The notes beneath the pieces were generated by a model that searched no databases, was not told the DNA's origin, and worked only from the letters and a program-made list of their open reading frames with translations. The translations under genes and the position numbers were made by a program. From JACMLC01 sp963817025 (GTDB taxonomy: Bacteria > Acidobacteriota > Blastocatellia > Pyrinomonadales > Pyrinomonadaceae), in NCBI GenBank assembly GCA_963817025.1, contig CAWFML010000001.1, forward strand, positions 186,001 through 250,000: a stretch of DNA of 64,000 bases, given 5' to 3'. Shown here one piece after another: positions 51,759-60,810 of this stretch; within the stretch, counting starts at the first letter, position 1, and every line of letters starts with the position of its first letter.

Positions 51759-54184
51759 GACGCGACAGCCACCAACTCGCCCGCCGGTAAAACCACTTCC
51801 AAAATCCTGTCGTCAAGCTCCACACGAAGCTTATCGCCGGCGCGACGCGCGACAGCATAAGCGGCAGACTCGTGCAAACTCAGAATCTCCCGCTCGCCCA
51901 GACGAAGCTGGCGGCCATCTATCAAAACAAGCTCTTCCAGCAATTCTCCATCATCTGCAAAGCGCGCCCAGCACCACTTGAAATCCGTCTCAAGGCGCTT
52001 TGTCTCGATCAACGCGCCATCGCCAACCATCAGCACATCGCAAAATCCATCGCCGTCAATCTCAAAGGCGCGCCCGCCGATGGCTTCAATCTCACGCACA
52101 TGTGCGGCAGATTCCGTAGCGCGGCGCGGCACGAGAAAGCTAAAAAACTCCTGCTCGCCCGCCCCGCTCTTAGTAAGCTTATAAACCGGCGCGGGCCTGC
52201 GCTCTCCATAACACGACGAAACCCAGCCATCTTCCATATGCCACTCGCCGCCGTCCGCGAACGAAAAGACTTGCAGCCCCGGCACGCCGGAAGACTGCTC
52301 GGTAAGAGCCGCACTCTCCTGCGCGTCGTCGATCGAGGGATGCGTACCGGCTGCGAAATGAAAATGCAGGTCATAGCGATGCTGGCCCACAGTCTCTACA
52401 GAATCGCGTATCACCCAGTAATCGTTTTTGAGAAAGAGCACATGGCGCGTGTGTCTTGCGGGCGCGGGCGCGAGACGCATGTAGCCGTCATGCAGGCCCG
52501 CGAAATAATCGAACCGCGCAGAAGTTTTCCACGCGCGGGCGGAAGCATCTGCGGTCTGCTTCCATGAGAAAGGCCCGAACGGCACGGATGATGATTCCCC
52601 GTCAATCAAGAGCGTGTTATGCGCCGCGCCGGAGCGGAAATAGTCACGCAGTTCGGCAGAGCCTGTATAAGTGTACGTGCCTGGGTCAACCAGCAATGTG
52701 CGCCCGCGCGCAGCCAGCTCAAAAGAGAGCGCGTCCGCATGCGCGTGTCCGCAACCGTGCGCGCCGTGCGGGCCGCTATCTATCAAAAGGTAATTGCCGT
52801 CATCAGCCCATGAATCGCGCATCACGTAATAACCGCCTGCGGGAAAAGCGCGCGACAACTCCGCAGGAGTTTGAGCGGCAAGCTGTTCAAAGCTTTCCAT
52901 CCCGGCGCGACCTAGAAGCCAGAAGGTCTCTTCAGCCGCTTCCCCCGCGACGTACTTGTAATCCGCACGCTTGAAGAGCGCCGCGCCCGTCGAAAGAGCC
53001 GCGCGAAAATCATTCGTCTCGCGCTCGTCAAGCATCATCAATCTTCCGCCGTCGTCGTCTCCTATAAAAGGCGTCGTGCCGTCCGGTCTGGTGATATGCA
53101 TCAAGTGATCCAGAAGCGCTTGAAGCCTTGCTTCAAGCTTCTGCGGAACCGCTTCATCATTGCGCGACGAGAGAATCAGAAAGTGCGTGTAAAAGTCTGC
53201 CGTGTAGCGTTGATAATATGTGGCCTGCTCGAAATAAACGCCGTCCGGGAGGACATGCCGCTCAAGCTCTTCGAGCAAAATCCCGCGCCCGCGCTCGCGC
53301 CAGCCTGCGGCCCTGCGAAATTCCGGCAGCAGAGTTCCGAGATAGAAGAGGCCGAGAGCTTCGCCCGTCAGATGCGTGTTCGGACTCGAATAGGTCGAGA
53401 GATAAGTTTCCAGATGGCACGCGTGCAGGTAGAGATATTTCAGCGCGCTTGAAAAAAGCGCGTGGCTAAGATGCTTTGAGTCTTTGAAAAAGTGTAACGC
53501 CCACAGCCATGAGATCGAGCGAAAAGCGACTTCGAGACTGCTCATCCAGTTCAAGCCGAGCTTGGGCGGATTCTCGTTCATCCAGTGCGCCAGATGCGCG
53601 GCAAAGGCTTGCGCGTAACGCTCATCTCCCGTCAGTAGGTAGGCGCGGCCCAGCGTGGCAAAGTATTGATGACGATTCAATTCCCAGACAATCTTTTTGT
53701 CGCCCGTCGCAACGGCGTCAAGCTCATCTATCAGGCTCCAATGAACCAGCGGCGACCGCTTGCCCGAAACAGGCTCAAGATGCCAGTCAACGGGGTCGCC
53801 AAAATCCAGATGAGTGTGGCCCAGCAGGCGAAAGCGGCCTTCAATAATTTTATCCGCTCTCTCGATCAGAGACCGCTGCTCGGTTGGCCCGGAGCGCGAC
53901 CGCAGCTCACTCTGCATCAAGCGGCGGTCATCAAAGGCAGCGAAAAATTTCGGCGCAGCTCGTGTGCGGAAATGCTCAAGCAATTTTTCGGGAGACTGCG
54001 AAGCGTGGCCCAAGACCGTTGCGTCAAGCAGTTGATGAAAGAGCGCATCATCGGATGGCAGGCGCGCAGTCTCTGCCCAGCCATGCCGTTCCGCACGGGC
54101 TGCAAGAGCCTGCGCCGCGCGGTCTCTGAGTTCTGCCAGACTGCGGCCTTTGAGCTTACTTAATTTTCCAAAGACTTGGTTCAT
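51731..54184 (-). CDS. Heparinase II/III-family polysaccharide lyase-like protein
   Basis: An 817-aa protein with an N-terminal (alpha/alpha) toroid and a C-terminal beta-sandwich. The toroid contains NRHQYFATLGRAYLLTGDER, WMSSLEVAFRSISWLWALHF, YLSTYSSPNTHLTGEALGLF and VYFEQATYYQRYTADFYTHF, typical of the heparinase N-domain with its Asn, Tyr and His catalytic candidates. The C-terminal domain begins with HGAHGCGHAHADALSFELAA, then RGRTLLVDPGTYTYTGSAEL, as in the Hepar_II_III domain, where the HxHAD residues bind metal. It lacks a signal peptide, though such proteins in EPS loci may still be exported. Cleavage of uronic-acid-containing polymer is likely, fitting a role in chain turnover. It overlaps the glycosyltransferase upstream by 4 bases. 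Confidence 0.88.
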   Translation of the reverse strand: MNQVFGKLSKLKGRSLAELRDRAAQALAARAERHGWAETARLPSDDALFHQLLDATVLGHASQSPEKLLEHFRTRAAPKFFAAFDDRRLMQSELRSRSGPTEQRSLIERADKIIEGRFRLLGHTHLDFGDPVDWHLEPVSGKRSPLVHWSLIDELDAVATGDKKIVWELNRHQYFATLGRAYLLTGDERYAQAFAAHLAHWMNENPPKLGLNWMSSLEVAFRSISWLWALHFFKDSKHLSHALFSSALKYLYLHACHLETYLSTYSSPNTHLTGEALGLFYLGTLLPEFRRAAGWRERGRGILLEELERHVLPDGVYFEQATYYQRYTADFYTHFLILSSRNDEAVPQKLEARLQALLDHLMHITRPDGTTPFIGDDDGGRLMMLDERETNDFRAALSTGAALFKRADYKYVAGEAAEETFWLLGRAGMESFEQLAAQTPAELSRAFPAGGYYVMRDSWADDGNYLLIDSGPHGAHGCGHAHADALSFELAARGRTLLVDPGTYTYTGSAELRDYFRSGAAHNTLLIDGESSSVPFGPFSWKQTADASARAWKTSARFDYFAGLHDGYMRLAPAPARHTRHVLFLKNDYWVIRDSVETVGQHRYDLHFHFAAGTHPSIDDAQESAALTEQSSGVPGLQVFSFADGGEWHMEDGWVSSCYGERRPAPVYKLTKSGAGEQEFFSFLVPRRATESAAHVREIEAIGGRAFEIDGDGFCDVLMVGDGALIETKRLETDFKWCWARFADDGELLEELVLIDGRQLRLGEREILSLHESAAYAVARRAGDKLRVELDDRILEVVLPAGELVAVASISNLKSEI

Positions 54185-55392
54185 GAACGCTCAATCAAAG
54201 TGGCCTGTGAGTTTTTAGTCGCCTCTTGCTGCGCCCTGTTTCCGACATGTGCGGTAGTTGCCAGCAGTTTTTCATATAGCTCAACCGTGCGTGCAAGCTG
54301 CGATTCGCAGGAAAATTTTTCCTCGACAACGCGCCGACCGCGCTGGCCCATCTCACGCGCTCTCTCCGGCCCCTGCAAGAGTGCAACGATGCGTGCGGCC
54401 ATCGCTTCATCATCACCGGGCCGGACGATGTGGCCCGTCTCGCCGTCAATCACGGCCTCGCGTGCGCCGCCGACATCCGTCGCCACCACAGGGCGCGCGG
54501 CGGCCATGTATTCGAGAATCGAATTCGCAAAGCCCTCGCTGGTCGAGCTAAGCACACAAACCTCGGAGATGGACAAAAGCGACGCCACATCCTCGCACCG
54601 CCCCGTAAAGAAAGCGTCTCCGGCAAGATTAAGCTCTGCGGCAAATGCGCGCAGGGATTCCAACAACTCGCCTTCGCCCGCCAGCACAAAAGCCACATCG
54701 GAAACCTGCCCGCGCACGCGGCGCGCGGCCCTCAGGAATGTCTGCTGGTCTTTCACGCGATGCCGCATGTTGGCGACAATCGTGACGAGGCGTTGCCCTG
54801 CGGTTTCAGACAGATGAAGCTTTGCCAGCGTTTCGTCGCGCGACAGATTTTCCGGCGACGCGAGACGCGCCATATCGAGTCCGTTATAAACAATCTCTAT
54901 CTTATCGTGGCGCACGCCTTCCGCGATTAACTCGCGGCGCACGGCTACGGCATTGGCAACGACCCTGTGCGCGCTCGCAAAGGCACGTTGCTGTAGAAAC
55001 TTTTGCGCGCCGGAGCGCATCCCGCCCGTCTCGCGGCGCGAGGCAATCCGCACCAGCGGCAGGCGCGAAACGACGGCCCCGGCTATCCCGAAAATGTTGG
55101 TATAAAAATCGTGCGTGTGCAGGACATCAATCTCCAACTCGCGCAGCAGGCGCGCGAAGCGTCTGAGCTGCCGCACGGCGTTGCGGTCATAAAAGCTGTT
55201 TAAGGGAAACTCCTGAATGTCACACAGCCCGGCGCGCTCCAACTCATCGCGCAACACGCCCTCGCCTTTGAGACATGCGACATGCACGCGATAGAGACCG
55301 CTCTCCTTGAGCAGGCGCGCAAGCTGCACGGCCTGCCGCTCAGTGCCGCCCTGATGAAAGCTGTCTATCAGTTGGAGAACGTTTGCTTGCAT
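54181..55392 (-). CDS. GT4 glycosyltransferase (exosortase-locus type)
   Basis: A 403-aa GT-B enzyme. It begins MQANVLQLIDSFHQGGTERQ, with the GGTERQ acceptor-domain motif typical of XrtA/PEP-CTERM glycosyltransferases. EIDVLHTHDFYTNIFGIAGA and ASAHRVVANAVAVRRELIAE follow. The donor domain has IVYNGLDMARLASPENLSRD, RLVTIVANMRHRVKDQQTFL, FVLAGEGELLESLRAFAAEL and the E-x7-E motif STSEGFANSILEYMAAARPV, then VATDVGGAREAVIDGETGHI. All catalytic landmarks are complete. It lies downstream of the frameshifted deacetylase-like gene, separated by a perfect inverted repeat. Confidence 0.92.
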   Translation of the reverse strand: MQANVLQLIDSFHQGGTERQAVQLARLLKESGLYRVHVACLKGEGVLRDELERAGLCDIQEFPLNSFYDRNAVRQLRRFARLLRELEIDVLHTHDFYTNIFGIAGAVVSRLPLVRIASRRETGGMRSGAQKFLQQRAFASAHRVVANAVAVRRELIAEGVRHDKIEIVYNGLDMARLASPENLSRDETLAKLHLSETAGQRLVTIVANMRHRVKDQQTFLRAARRVRGQVSDVAFVLAGEGELLESLRAFAAELNLAGDAFFTGRCEDVASLLSISEVCVLSSTSEGFANSILEYMAAARPVVATDVGGAREAVIDGETGHIVRPGDDEAMAARIVALLQGPERAREMGQRGRRVVEEKFSCESQLARTVELYEKLLATTAHVGNRAQQEATKNSQATLIERS

Positions 55393-55400
55393 CTCTTAAG

Positions 55401-55477
55401 AATGCAAAATTAAAAATGTAAAATGCAAAAATAAGACCTGTCTTTCATTTTGCATTTTACATTTTTAATTTTGCATT
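55401..55477. repeat. Perfect 30-bp inverted repeat of AATGCAAAATTAAAA words
   Basis: 55401-55430 and 55448-55477 are perfectly complementary over 30 bp with a 17-base loop. The arm is four heptads (TGCAAAA-TTAAAAA-TGTAAAA-TGCAAAA). It lies between the glycosyltransferase start and the stop of the deacetylase-like gene, and ends directly before that stop. Confidence 0.9.
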
Positions 55478-55479
55478 AT

Positions 55480-56674
55480 TTATCCTTCCGTGCCTGTCGA
55501 GCGTCTTGACTCTTCCCGCATGATTTGTCGCAGGCGGTAATCGCGGTACAGATGCGGCTCGCCCGCGCGCCCGTCGGCAGCAGCCAGCGCGATATTGAAA
55601 GCCTCGCGCGCGGAGGCGAAGTGAATTTTAAAGCGGCCCTCGCCCGCTCCGTATTCGATGGCCTCTTCCCAGAAGCGGCGCACTCTTTCACCGATCATAG
55701 AGGGCTGGTCAAACTGGAAAAACCCGTGGCAGTAGAGCTTGATAAAAATCCATTCGGGTCGTCCTTCGACATGTATCCGCGCGCTGCGCCAGCGATTGAG
55801 CCGCGCCACATCGAGCGGTTGACTCGCAACCAGCGCGCCGTCGTCAAGTCGCGGCAGGGGCAGCCCGCGCACGCGCCGCGTCCAGTTAAAGACCAGCGGC
55901 CCGGTCATGATGAGCGGCAGTTGCGGCTCTCTGTCTCCGGCGCGAAGCTGTGGGCCAGAGCGATGCGGTTTCGCTTCATGCAAAGGATGCCCGCATTGAT
56001 AGATAGCGTTGACGCGTGCGACCTGCGATTGATCCGGCGCGGAGGGCAGCGTCATGTCCGCATAGCAGCCCGTCTCCGCCAGTATCTGCATCTCCGAATC
56101 CACACCGCAGAACCTGCCTCCGGCGGAATTACCGAGCGCGAGATTGCCATGCACGAACGCATATTTCGCAGAGCCTTTGTCCTCGAAACGCGAGAGACAT
56201 TTATGCTCAGACGCCAGCGCATCCCGAAATTCCGCGAGCGCGCGGCGCAAGTTCTCAGCCGTGTCCGGCCTCTCGACTCCGTGATGTAAGATGCACTTCG
56301 ACTTCGCCAAAACCTTCTGCCTGCAACTCTGCGAGCCTTTGCAGGAGACGCGGGTGATACTGTTCCGCCGGATAAAAGTTTGTGTGACGAAACGGCGTGC
56401 CGTCCGCATCGCGCACGGCATTGCCGATGCTGCGCGCCTGCTCGCACCAGCGATCAAGCTTTGAGAGTTGAGTATTCCAATCAATCGTCGTTCCCTGCTC
56501 GTTCCATCCCGGCTCGAAATGATTGGCGACGACGAAGATGAGATGTTGCGGGCCGGAAGTTTCGGCAGACGCTCTGCGGCCCGCAAACTCTCGCGCACGC
56601 CAGAATGGATAGCGCATGAGCCACGGCAAAGACCATGCGAGTTTATCCAATTTGGTTGAATGATTGCCGCTCAT
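55480..56674 (-). pseudogene. Polysaccharide deacetylase-like gene broken by a single-base insertion at 56287
   Basis: The protein starts MSGNHSTKLDKLAWSLPWLM at 56674 and runs ANHFEPGWNEQGTTIDWNTQ up to EGFGEVEVHL, then falls into another frame. The other frame continues the protein without a gap from HHGVERPDTAENLRRALAEF through YAFVHGNLALGNSAGGRFCG, VDSEMQILAETGCYADMTLP, SAPDQSQVARVNAIYQCGHP and LPLIMTGPLVFNWTRRVRGL to EESRRSTGTEG. Dropping base 56287 joins the two frames exactly at VHL-HHG, giving about 397 aa. The H-E/H-H-G and D-T-G-C-Y-A-D-M-T pattern resembles polysaccharide-deacetylase-like proteins of EPS loci. It is either a real pseudogene, a recoded gene, or an assembly error. 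The base is not in a homopolymer. Confidence 0.8.
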
Positions 56675-56679
56675 TTTTT

Positions 56680-57372
56680 CTACGAACTTTTCCCGCTTGA
56701 GATGATAAAAGACGGCGTTGCCGGATTGGAATCAGGCATCTCTCCGGTAATATTCAGCCCGCGCTTTTTCAACTCGCGCAGCAGCAATCGCTTCGTCTGA
56801 AACGATTCGTTGCCCGTCAGCCTGTTGCGCGGCTGCACTCCTGAGAGATGATAAATCGCGCCCGACGCGAGCACGCGCAGGGCATGAACCGCCGACAGCG
56901 CCTGAAGCGAAGTGAGCGCGTCCAGCAGTTCCTTTAAGTAGAAACGCGCGTGATGAATCTTGAGCAGGCAGACTCCTTCGCTGCTGAGCACGCGCGCAAT
57001 CTCGTCGAGCGCGCGACCATTATCAGTGTAGGGCAGCACGACGCGACAGATAACCACATCGAAGATTTGCGAGCCGAAGGGCAGCGATTCGGCAGACGCT
57101 CGCATAAAAGCCACGCGGCCCGCACAGTCGCGCGCGGCGAAGAGGTCGCGCCCGACCTGTCCAGCCTGCGGAGCGAGGTCAATGCCAACGCCGAGCACAT
57201 CTTTTCCGGCAACGAACGGCACAAGCTCCTGTCCCGCGCCGCAGCCGACATCGAGCACGCGCCCGATCTTGATTCCGTCTGCGGCGGCGAGCGAGGCGCG
57301 AGCGCGTGCAGGGTTGCCGACAAACATCTCCCACTCGGCCCTCAAATATGTGTTGTACTCTGTCGCAGACAT
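56680..57372 (-). CDS. SAM-dependent methyltransferase
   Basis: A 230-aa protein with the start placed at 57372 (MSATEYNTYLRAEWEMFVGN); frames further upstream overlap the asnB-2 end and are less likely. GRVLDVGCGAGQELVPFVAG (about residues 36-55) is the SAM-binding motif. VLGVGIDLAPQAGQVGRDLF and AESLPFGSQIFDVVICRVVL follow, then LDEIARVLSSEGVCLLKIHH. The C-terminal part has ARFYLKELLDALTSLQALSA and a tail with NRLTGNESFQTKRLLLRELK. It lies between the frameshifted gene (5 bases) and asnB-2 (31 bases), within one presumed transcript. Substrate unknown. Confidence 0.82.
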   Translation of the reverse strand: MSATEYNTYLRAEWEMFVGNPARARASLAAADGIKIGRVLDVGCGAGQELVPFVAGKDVLGVGIDLAPQAGQVGRDLFAARDCAGRVAFMRASAESLPFGSQIFDVVICRVVLPYTDNGRALDEIARVLSSEGVCLLKIHHARFYLKELLDALTSLQALSAVHALRVLASGAIYHLSGVQPRNRLTGNESFQTKRLLLRELKKRGLNITGEMPDSNPATPSFIISSGKSS

Positions 57373-57403
57373 CGGTTGCTCTATACCTTCAAATTTAAAC
57401 GGC

Positions 57404-59338
57404 TCAGGCCATGACCGGAAGATTCGCCGTATGCTCTGTTTGAGCGCGCGGCGCATCAGTCGCGCGGTCAACAAACGTGCGTTGCCAGAGTTCGAGCATC
57501 AGCAAAGCCCACAAAGTAGAAGAGTGGTCGCGCCGCCCGCGCTCATGCTCTTCGAGCAGGACATTGACATACAGCGAATCGAAAAGGCCGCGCTCGCGCG
57601 TGCGCTGTTCGGTCAAGGTTTCGTGGATGCGTTCCTTCAGTTGACTGTTAATCCATTCCTGCACGGGGACGCCAAAGCCCTGCTTCGGGCGATGCAAAAT
57701 CTCTTCGGGGACGATGCCGCTCATCGCGCGCTTGAAGATATGCTTGGTTTCCAGCCCCTTCATCTTTAAAGATGCGGGGATGCGCGTCACAAACTCTATC
57801 AGCTTGTGATCCAGCAGCGGCACGCGCGCTTCGAGCGAGACGGCCATGCTCATCCGGTCAACTTTGGTCAGGATGTCGCCCGGCAAATAAGTCTTGCTGT
57901 CCAGATACAGCAGCGGGTCTATAGCGTCTCCGGTCTCGACGCTCGCGGCATAGCGGCGAAACATCGCGCCGCTTCCGTCTACATCTTTCAGCCGCCCGCG
58001 AAAATCATTTGTATAGAGCGAGCGTTTATTAAGCTCCGTAAAGAGCGAGATGCTGTCGATGTAGCGGTCGAGCGGGGCGAGCGAGACATTGCGCAGATAG
58101 TTGCGTCCCCACGCGCCATGCGGCAGGCTCTCGCTGAGGGGCTGCATCAATCCCTCGCGCACGACGCGCGGCAGGCGCGACAGGTGACTGCGCTTGCGAT
58201 CAACGACATAACGCGTGTAGCCCGCGAACAATTCATCGCCGCCATCGCCGGACAACACGACCGTCACATGCTCGCGCGCCAGCTTTGAAACCATGTAGGT
58301 CGGAATCGCAGAAGAATCTGCGAACGGCTCGTCAAAATGCCAGACCAATTCATCCACTATGTCGCAGATGTCCGGCGTGACGACAAACTCGTGATGATCC
58401 GTCCCGAAATGCCTTGCAGCGATGCGCGCATATTTCAGCTCGTTATAAGTGTCTTCGTTAAAGCCTATGGAGAAAGTCTTGACGGGCTGCGACATGTGGC
58501 GCGACATCAGGCCGACGACCGCGCTCGAATCAACTCCGCCTGAGAGAAACGCTCCCAATGGCACATCCGACACCAGACGCAAGCGCACTGCTTCATCAAG
58601 CAGGGCGCGCAATTCTTCGAGATAGTCCTCTTCCCTTTTGACCTCGACCGGCTCATAACGAAAATCCCAGTATTGCTCAATCGTGACTTTGCCACCGGCA
58701 AAGCGCAGGTGATGTCCGGGCGGCAGTTTGTGTATCCCCTTAAAAATGCTCAAAGGGTCAGGCACGTAGCCGTATGAGAGATATGCATCGAGAGCAACAG
58801 GATTTGTTTCGCGCTCGACCGACGGATGTTCGAGCAGAGATTTGAGTTCCGAGCCAAAGACAAACGCGCCGTCCGGCGTGAGGGTGTAATAAAGCGGCTT
58901 TTTGCCGACGCGGTCGCGCGCGATAAAAAGCTGCTGTGCGCGCTCGTCCCACAGCGCGAAAGCGTACATGCCGCGCAGGTGATCTACGCATCGCGGCCCA
59001 AACTCTTCATACGCATGGACGATAGCTTCCGTGTCCGAGTGAGTGCGAAAAAAGTGGCCGCGCGCTTCGAGTAACGGCTGCAACTCGCGGTAGTTATAAA
59101 TCTCGCCGTTGAAGACGAGCGTCACCTGTTCGTCGCATCCCGACAGGGGCTGATGCCCGCCCGCGAGATCAATGATCGAGAGACGGCGCATGCCGAGCGC
59201 GACCCCGCCGCGCACGAACATGCCCTGATCGTCCGGCCCGCGATGCGCTATCCGGCGGCACATGCGGTCGAGCGTGAGCGTGCGCTCATCCAACGCGCCG
59301 CCCGCCCTCTGCTCAATAAATCCCGCGATTCCGCACAT
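57404..59338 (-). CDS. asnB: Asparagine synthase-like amidotransferase 2
   Basis: A 644-aa second amidotransferase of the same family as 49745. It has Cys2 (MCGIAGFIEQ), CRRIAHRGPDDQGMFVRGGV, MRRLSIIDLAGGHQPLSGCD, VFNGEIYNYRELQPLLEARG and DRVGKKPLYYTLTPDGAFVF. The synthetase domain has GAFLSGGVDSSAVVGLMSRH and ARVPLLDHKLIEFVTRIPAS. Sequence differences to 49745 are large enough that this is not a recent duplication. Two in one island suggest either different carboxylate substrates or one acting in asparagine supply. It is followed by a methyltransferase and preceded by the ABC transporter gene. Confidence 0.92.
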   Translation of the reverse strand: MCGIAGFIEQRAGGALDERTLTLDRMCRRIAHRGPDDQGMFVRGGVALGMRRLSIIDLAGGHQPLSGCDEQVTLVFNGEIYNYRELQPLLEARGHFFRTHSDTEAIVHAYEEFGPRCVDHLRGMYAFALWDERAQQLFIARDRVGKKPLYYTLTPDGAFVFGSELKSLLEHPSVERETNPVALDAYLSYGYVPDPLSIFKGIHKLPPGHHLRFAGGKVTIEQYWDFRYEPVEVKREEDYLEELRALLDEAVRLRLVSDVPLGAFLSGGVDSSAVVGLMSRHMSQPVKTFSIGFNEDTYNELKYARIAARHFGTDHHEFVVTPDICDIVDELVWHFDEPFADSSAIPTYMVSKLAREHVTVVLSGDGGDELFAGYTRYVVDRKRSHLSRLPRVVREGLMQPLSESLPHGAWGRNYLRNVSLAPLDRYIDSISLFTELNKRSLYTNDFRGRLKDVDGSGAMFRRYAASVETGDAIDPLLYLDSKTYLPGDILTKVDRMSMAVSLEARVPLLDHKLIEFVTRIPASLKMKGLETKHIFKRAMSGIVPEEILHRPKQGFGVPVQEWINSQLKERIHETLTEQRTRERGLFDSLYVNVLLEEHERGRRDHSSTLWALLMLELWQRTFVDRATDAPRAQTEHTANLPVMA

Positions 59339-59372
59339 TTTTATGATCTCTCAAGATTTTGATACTAAAGCC

Positions 59373-59495
59373 AAAGATTAGCCACGAAGCCACGAAGCCA
59401 CAGAGCCACAGAGCCAGCATTAAACATTTGATATAGCATTTCCTTCATCCGCTTTTCTTCTCTCCGCGTCGCTGTGTCTCTGTGGCTAATCTTTG
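59373..59495. repeat. AGCCACGAAGCCACAGAG-word inverted repeat overlapping the Wzt end
   Basis: AAAGATTAGCCACGAAGCCA at 59373-59392, continued by ACGAAGCCACAGAGCCACAG, faces CGCTGTGTCTCTGTGGCTAA and TCTTTG at 59470-59495. The right arm and part of the loop are read as the last 20 residues of the Wzt-like protein (TLATQRLATETQRRGEKKSG). Confidence 0.8.
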
Positions 59496-60806
59496 TGTGG
59501 CTAAAGTCATGTTGACGCCTGCCGGAGCAGCGTTGCTGCGCTGGCGGACGCGCCACTCGTGCGGCATGTAGAAACTGCCGCGCTGCATCTTGCCGGGGTC
59601 AACGCGCAAGGTGGCGCAGTTGCGCTGCCAGTCTATGTCTTCGATGGCGTTGCGTTGCCGGATAGTCGCGTCGGCGTAATAGATGTCCGGTCTCAGGCCG
59701 ACCTCCGCGACGATAAATTCTGCTACGCCTGAGCCTGCTTCAATCTCAAGCTCCTGCTCGCTGAATGCAGTGGACAGGTGACAGAGCAGCTTGCGATTGC
59801 CCGTGTAGAAAAAGAACTCGAAGACCGCATCCTTGATTGATTCGCGCGCGGTGTAATTGACGCGTGCCACGATTGGCCCACCCGTGCGCGTCGCCGCCAA
59901 CTCTCTGCCTTCAAGATCATAAAAGGCCACCGCCGTGATGGCAGCCTTCTTATCAAGCTCAACGCCGCCCGCCTCGCTCTGCTCTGCTGCCGTGAGACTG
60001 GCGGACGCGCTCTGGTATTGAGCTATGACATCATGCGGGTTGCCGTCGGCGATAATCTCGCCGCGCTGAACCAGCAGCACGCGGTCGCACAACCCTTCGA
60101 CCGCGCCGAGGTCGTGCGAGATAAAAACGATGGTCGTGCCGTTCTCTTTTAGCTCGCGTATGCGTTGCAGGCACTTGGCCTGAAACTCCGCATCACCGAC
60201 CGCCAGCACTTCATCGAGCAAGAGGATGTCCGGGTCTAGATGCGCTGCGATGGAAAAGCCCAAACGGACATGCATGCCGGAAGAGTATCTTTTGACGGGC
60301 GTGTCTATGAACTGGCTGATGCCTGCAAACTCCACGATGCGGTCAAACTTTTCCGTAATCTCGCGGCGGCGCATGCCTAAGATAGAGCCGTTGAGGTAGA
60401 TGTTCTCGCGCCCGGTCAACTCAGGATGAAAACCTGAGCCGACTTCGATCAAAGCCGAGAGGCGGCCTTCAATCGTAATCTCGCCGGAGGACGGAGAGGT
60501 GATGTTCGAGAGAAGTTTCAGAATCGTGCTCTTGCCCGCGCCGTTATGCCCGATGATGCCGAGGGCTTCGCCGCGCGGCACATCAAAGCTTACGTCGCGT
60601 ACAGCGTAAAAATCCTGCACGGGTTTACGCAGGCTTCGCAGGCGACGCACGAGCGGATGCTGTGCAGCCGTGTCTTCATGCTCACGCTGGATGCGATACC
60701 TCTTGGAAACGCTGTTGAATTTTAAATCAATCATTTCTCGTCGGCGGCTGTGATGTTCGCGCGATTTACTTTGCTTGGAAACGCTGTTGAATTTTAAATC
60801 AATCAT
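59445..60806 (-). CDS. wzt: ABC transporter ATP-binding protein for polysaccharide export (Wzt type, with C-terminal carbohydrate-binding domain)
   Basis: A 453-aa protein. The ABC domain (about 25-265) has Walker A ALGIIGHNGAGKSTILKLLS, signature RYSSGMHVRLGFSIAAHLDP and Walker B DILLLDEVLAVGDAEFQAKC, with the H-loop IVFISHDLGAVEGLCDRVLL. The C-terminal domain (about 275-430) resembles the Wzt polysaccharide-binding jelly-roll (AITAVAFYDLEGRELAATRT, VRVDPGKMQRG-like region). The gene starts at 60806 with a 4-base ATGA overlap to the glycosyltransferase. A 72-base tandem duplication repeats the start and first 11 residues (MIDLKFNSVSK twice), so translation could also begin at 60734. The last 20 residues are encoded by a word repeat. 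Confidence 0.92.
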   Translation of the reverse strand: MIDLKFNSVSKQSKSREHHSRRREMIDLKFNSVSKRYRIQREHEDTAAQHPLVRRLRSLRKPVQDFYAVRDVSFDVPRGEALGIIGHNGAGKSTILKLLSNITSPSSGEITIEGRLSALIEVGSGFHPELTGRENIYLNGSILGMRRREITEKFDRIVEFAGISQFIDTPVKRYSSGMHVRLGFSIAAHLDPDILLLDEVLAVGDAEFQAKCLQRIRELKENGTTIVFISHDLGAVEGLCDRVLLVQRGEIIADGNPHDVIAQYQSASASLTAAEQSEAGGVELDKKAAITAVAFYDLEGRELAATRTGGPIVARVNYTARESIKDAVFEFFFYTGNRKLLCHLSTAFSEQELEIEAGSGVAEFIVAEVGLRPDIYYADATIRQRNAIEDIDWQRNCATLRVDPGKMQRGSFYMPHEWRVRQRSNAAPAGVNMTLATQRLATETQRRGEKKSG

Positions 60807-60810
60807 TTCT
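60702..60810. repeat. 72-base tandem duplication across the wzt start
   Basis: A 37-base stretch at 60702-60738 is repeated exactly at 60774-60810 (offset 72). It contains the start codon and codons for MIDLKFNSVSK. The length is a multiple of three, so the frame is kept; 24 extra residues result at the N-terminus if the upstream start is used. Confidence 0.9.

Noticed and set aside
55480..56598. Taking the 372-codon frame from 56598 as the real gene
   Set aside because: Its first 100 codons are low-complexity R/S-rich nonsense, while the other frame from 56674 gives a sensible N-terminus that joins it at 56287; a frameshift is the better reading.
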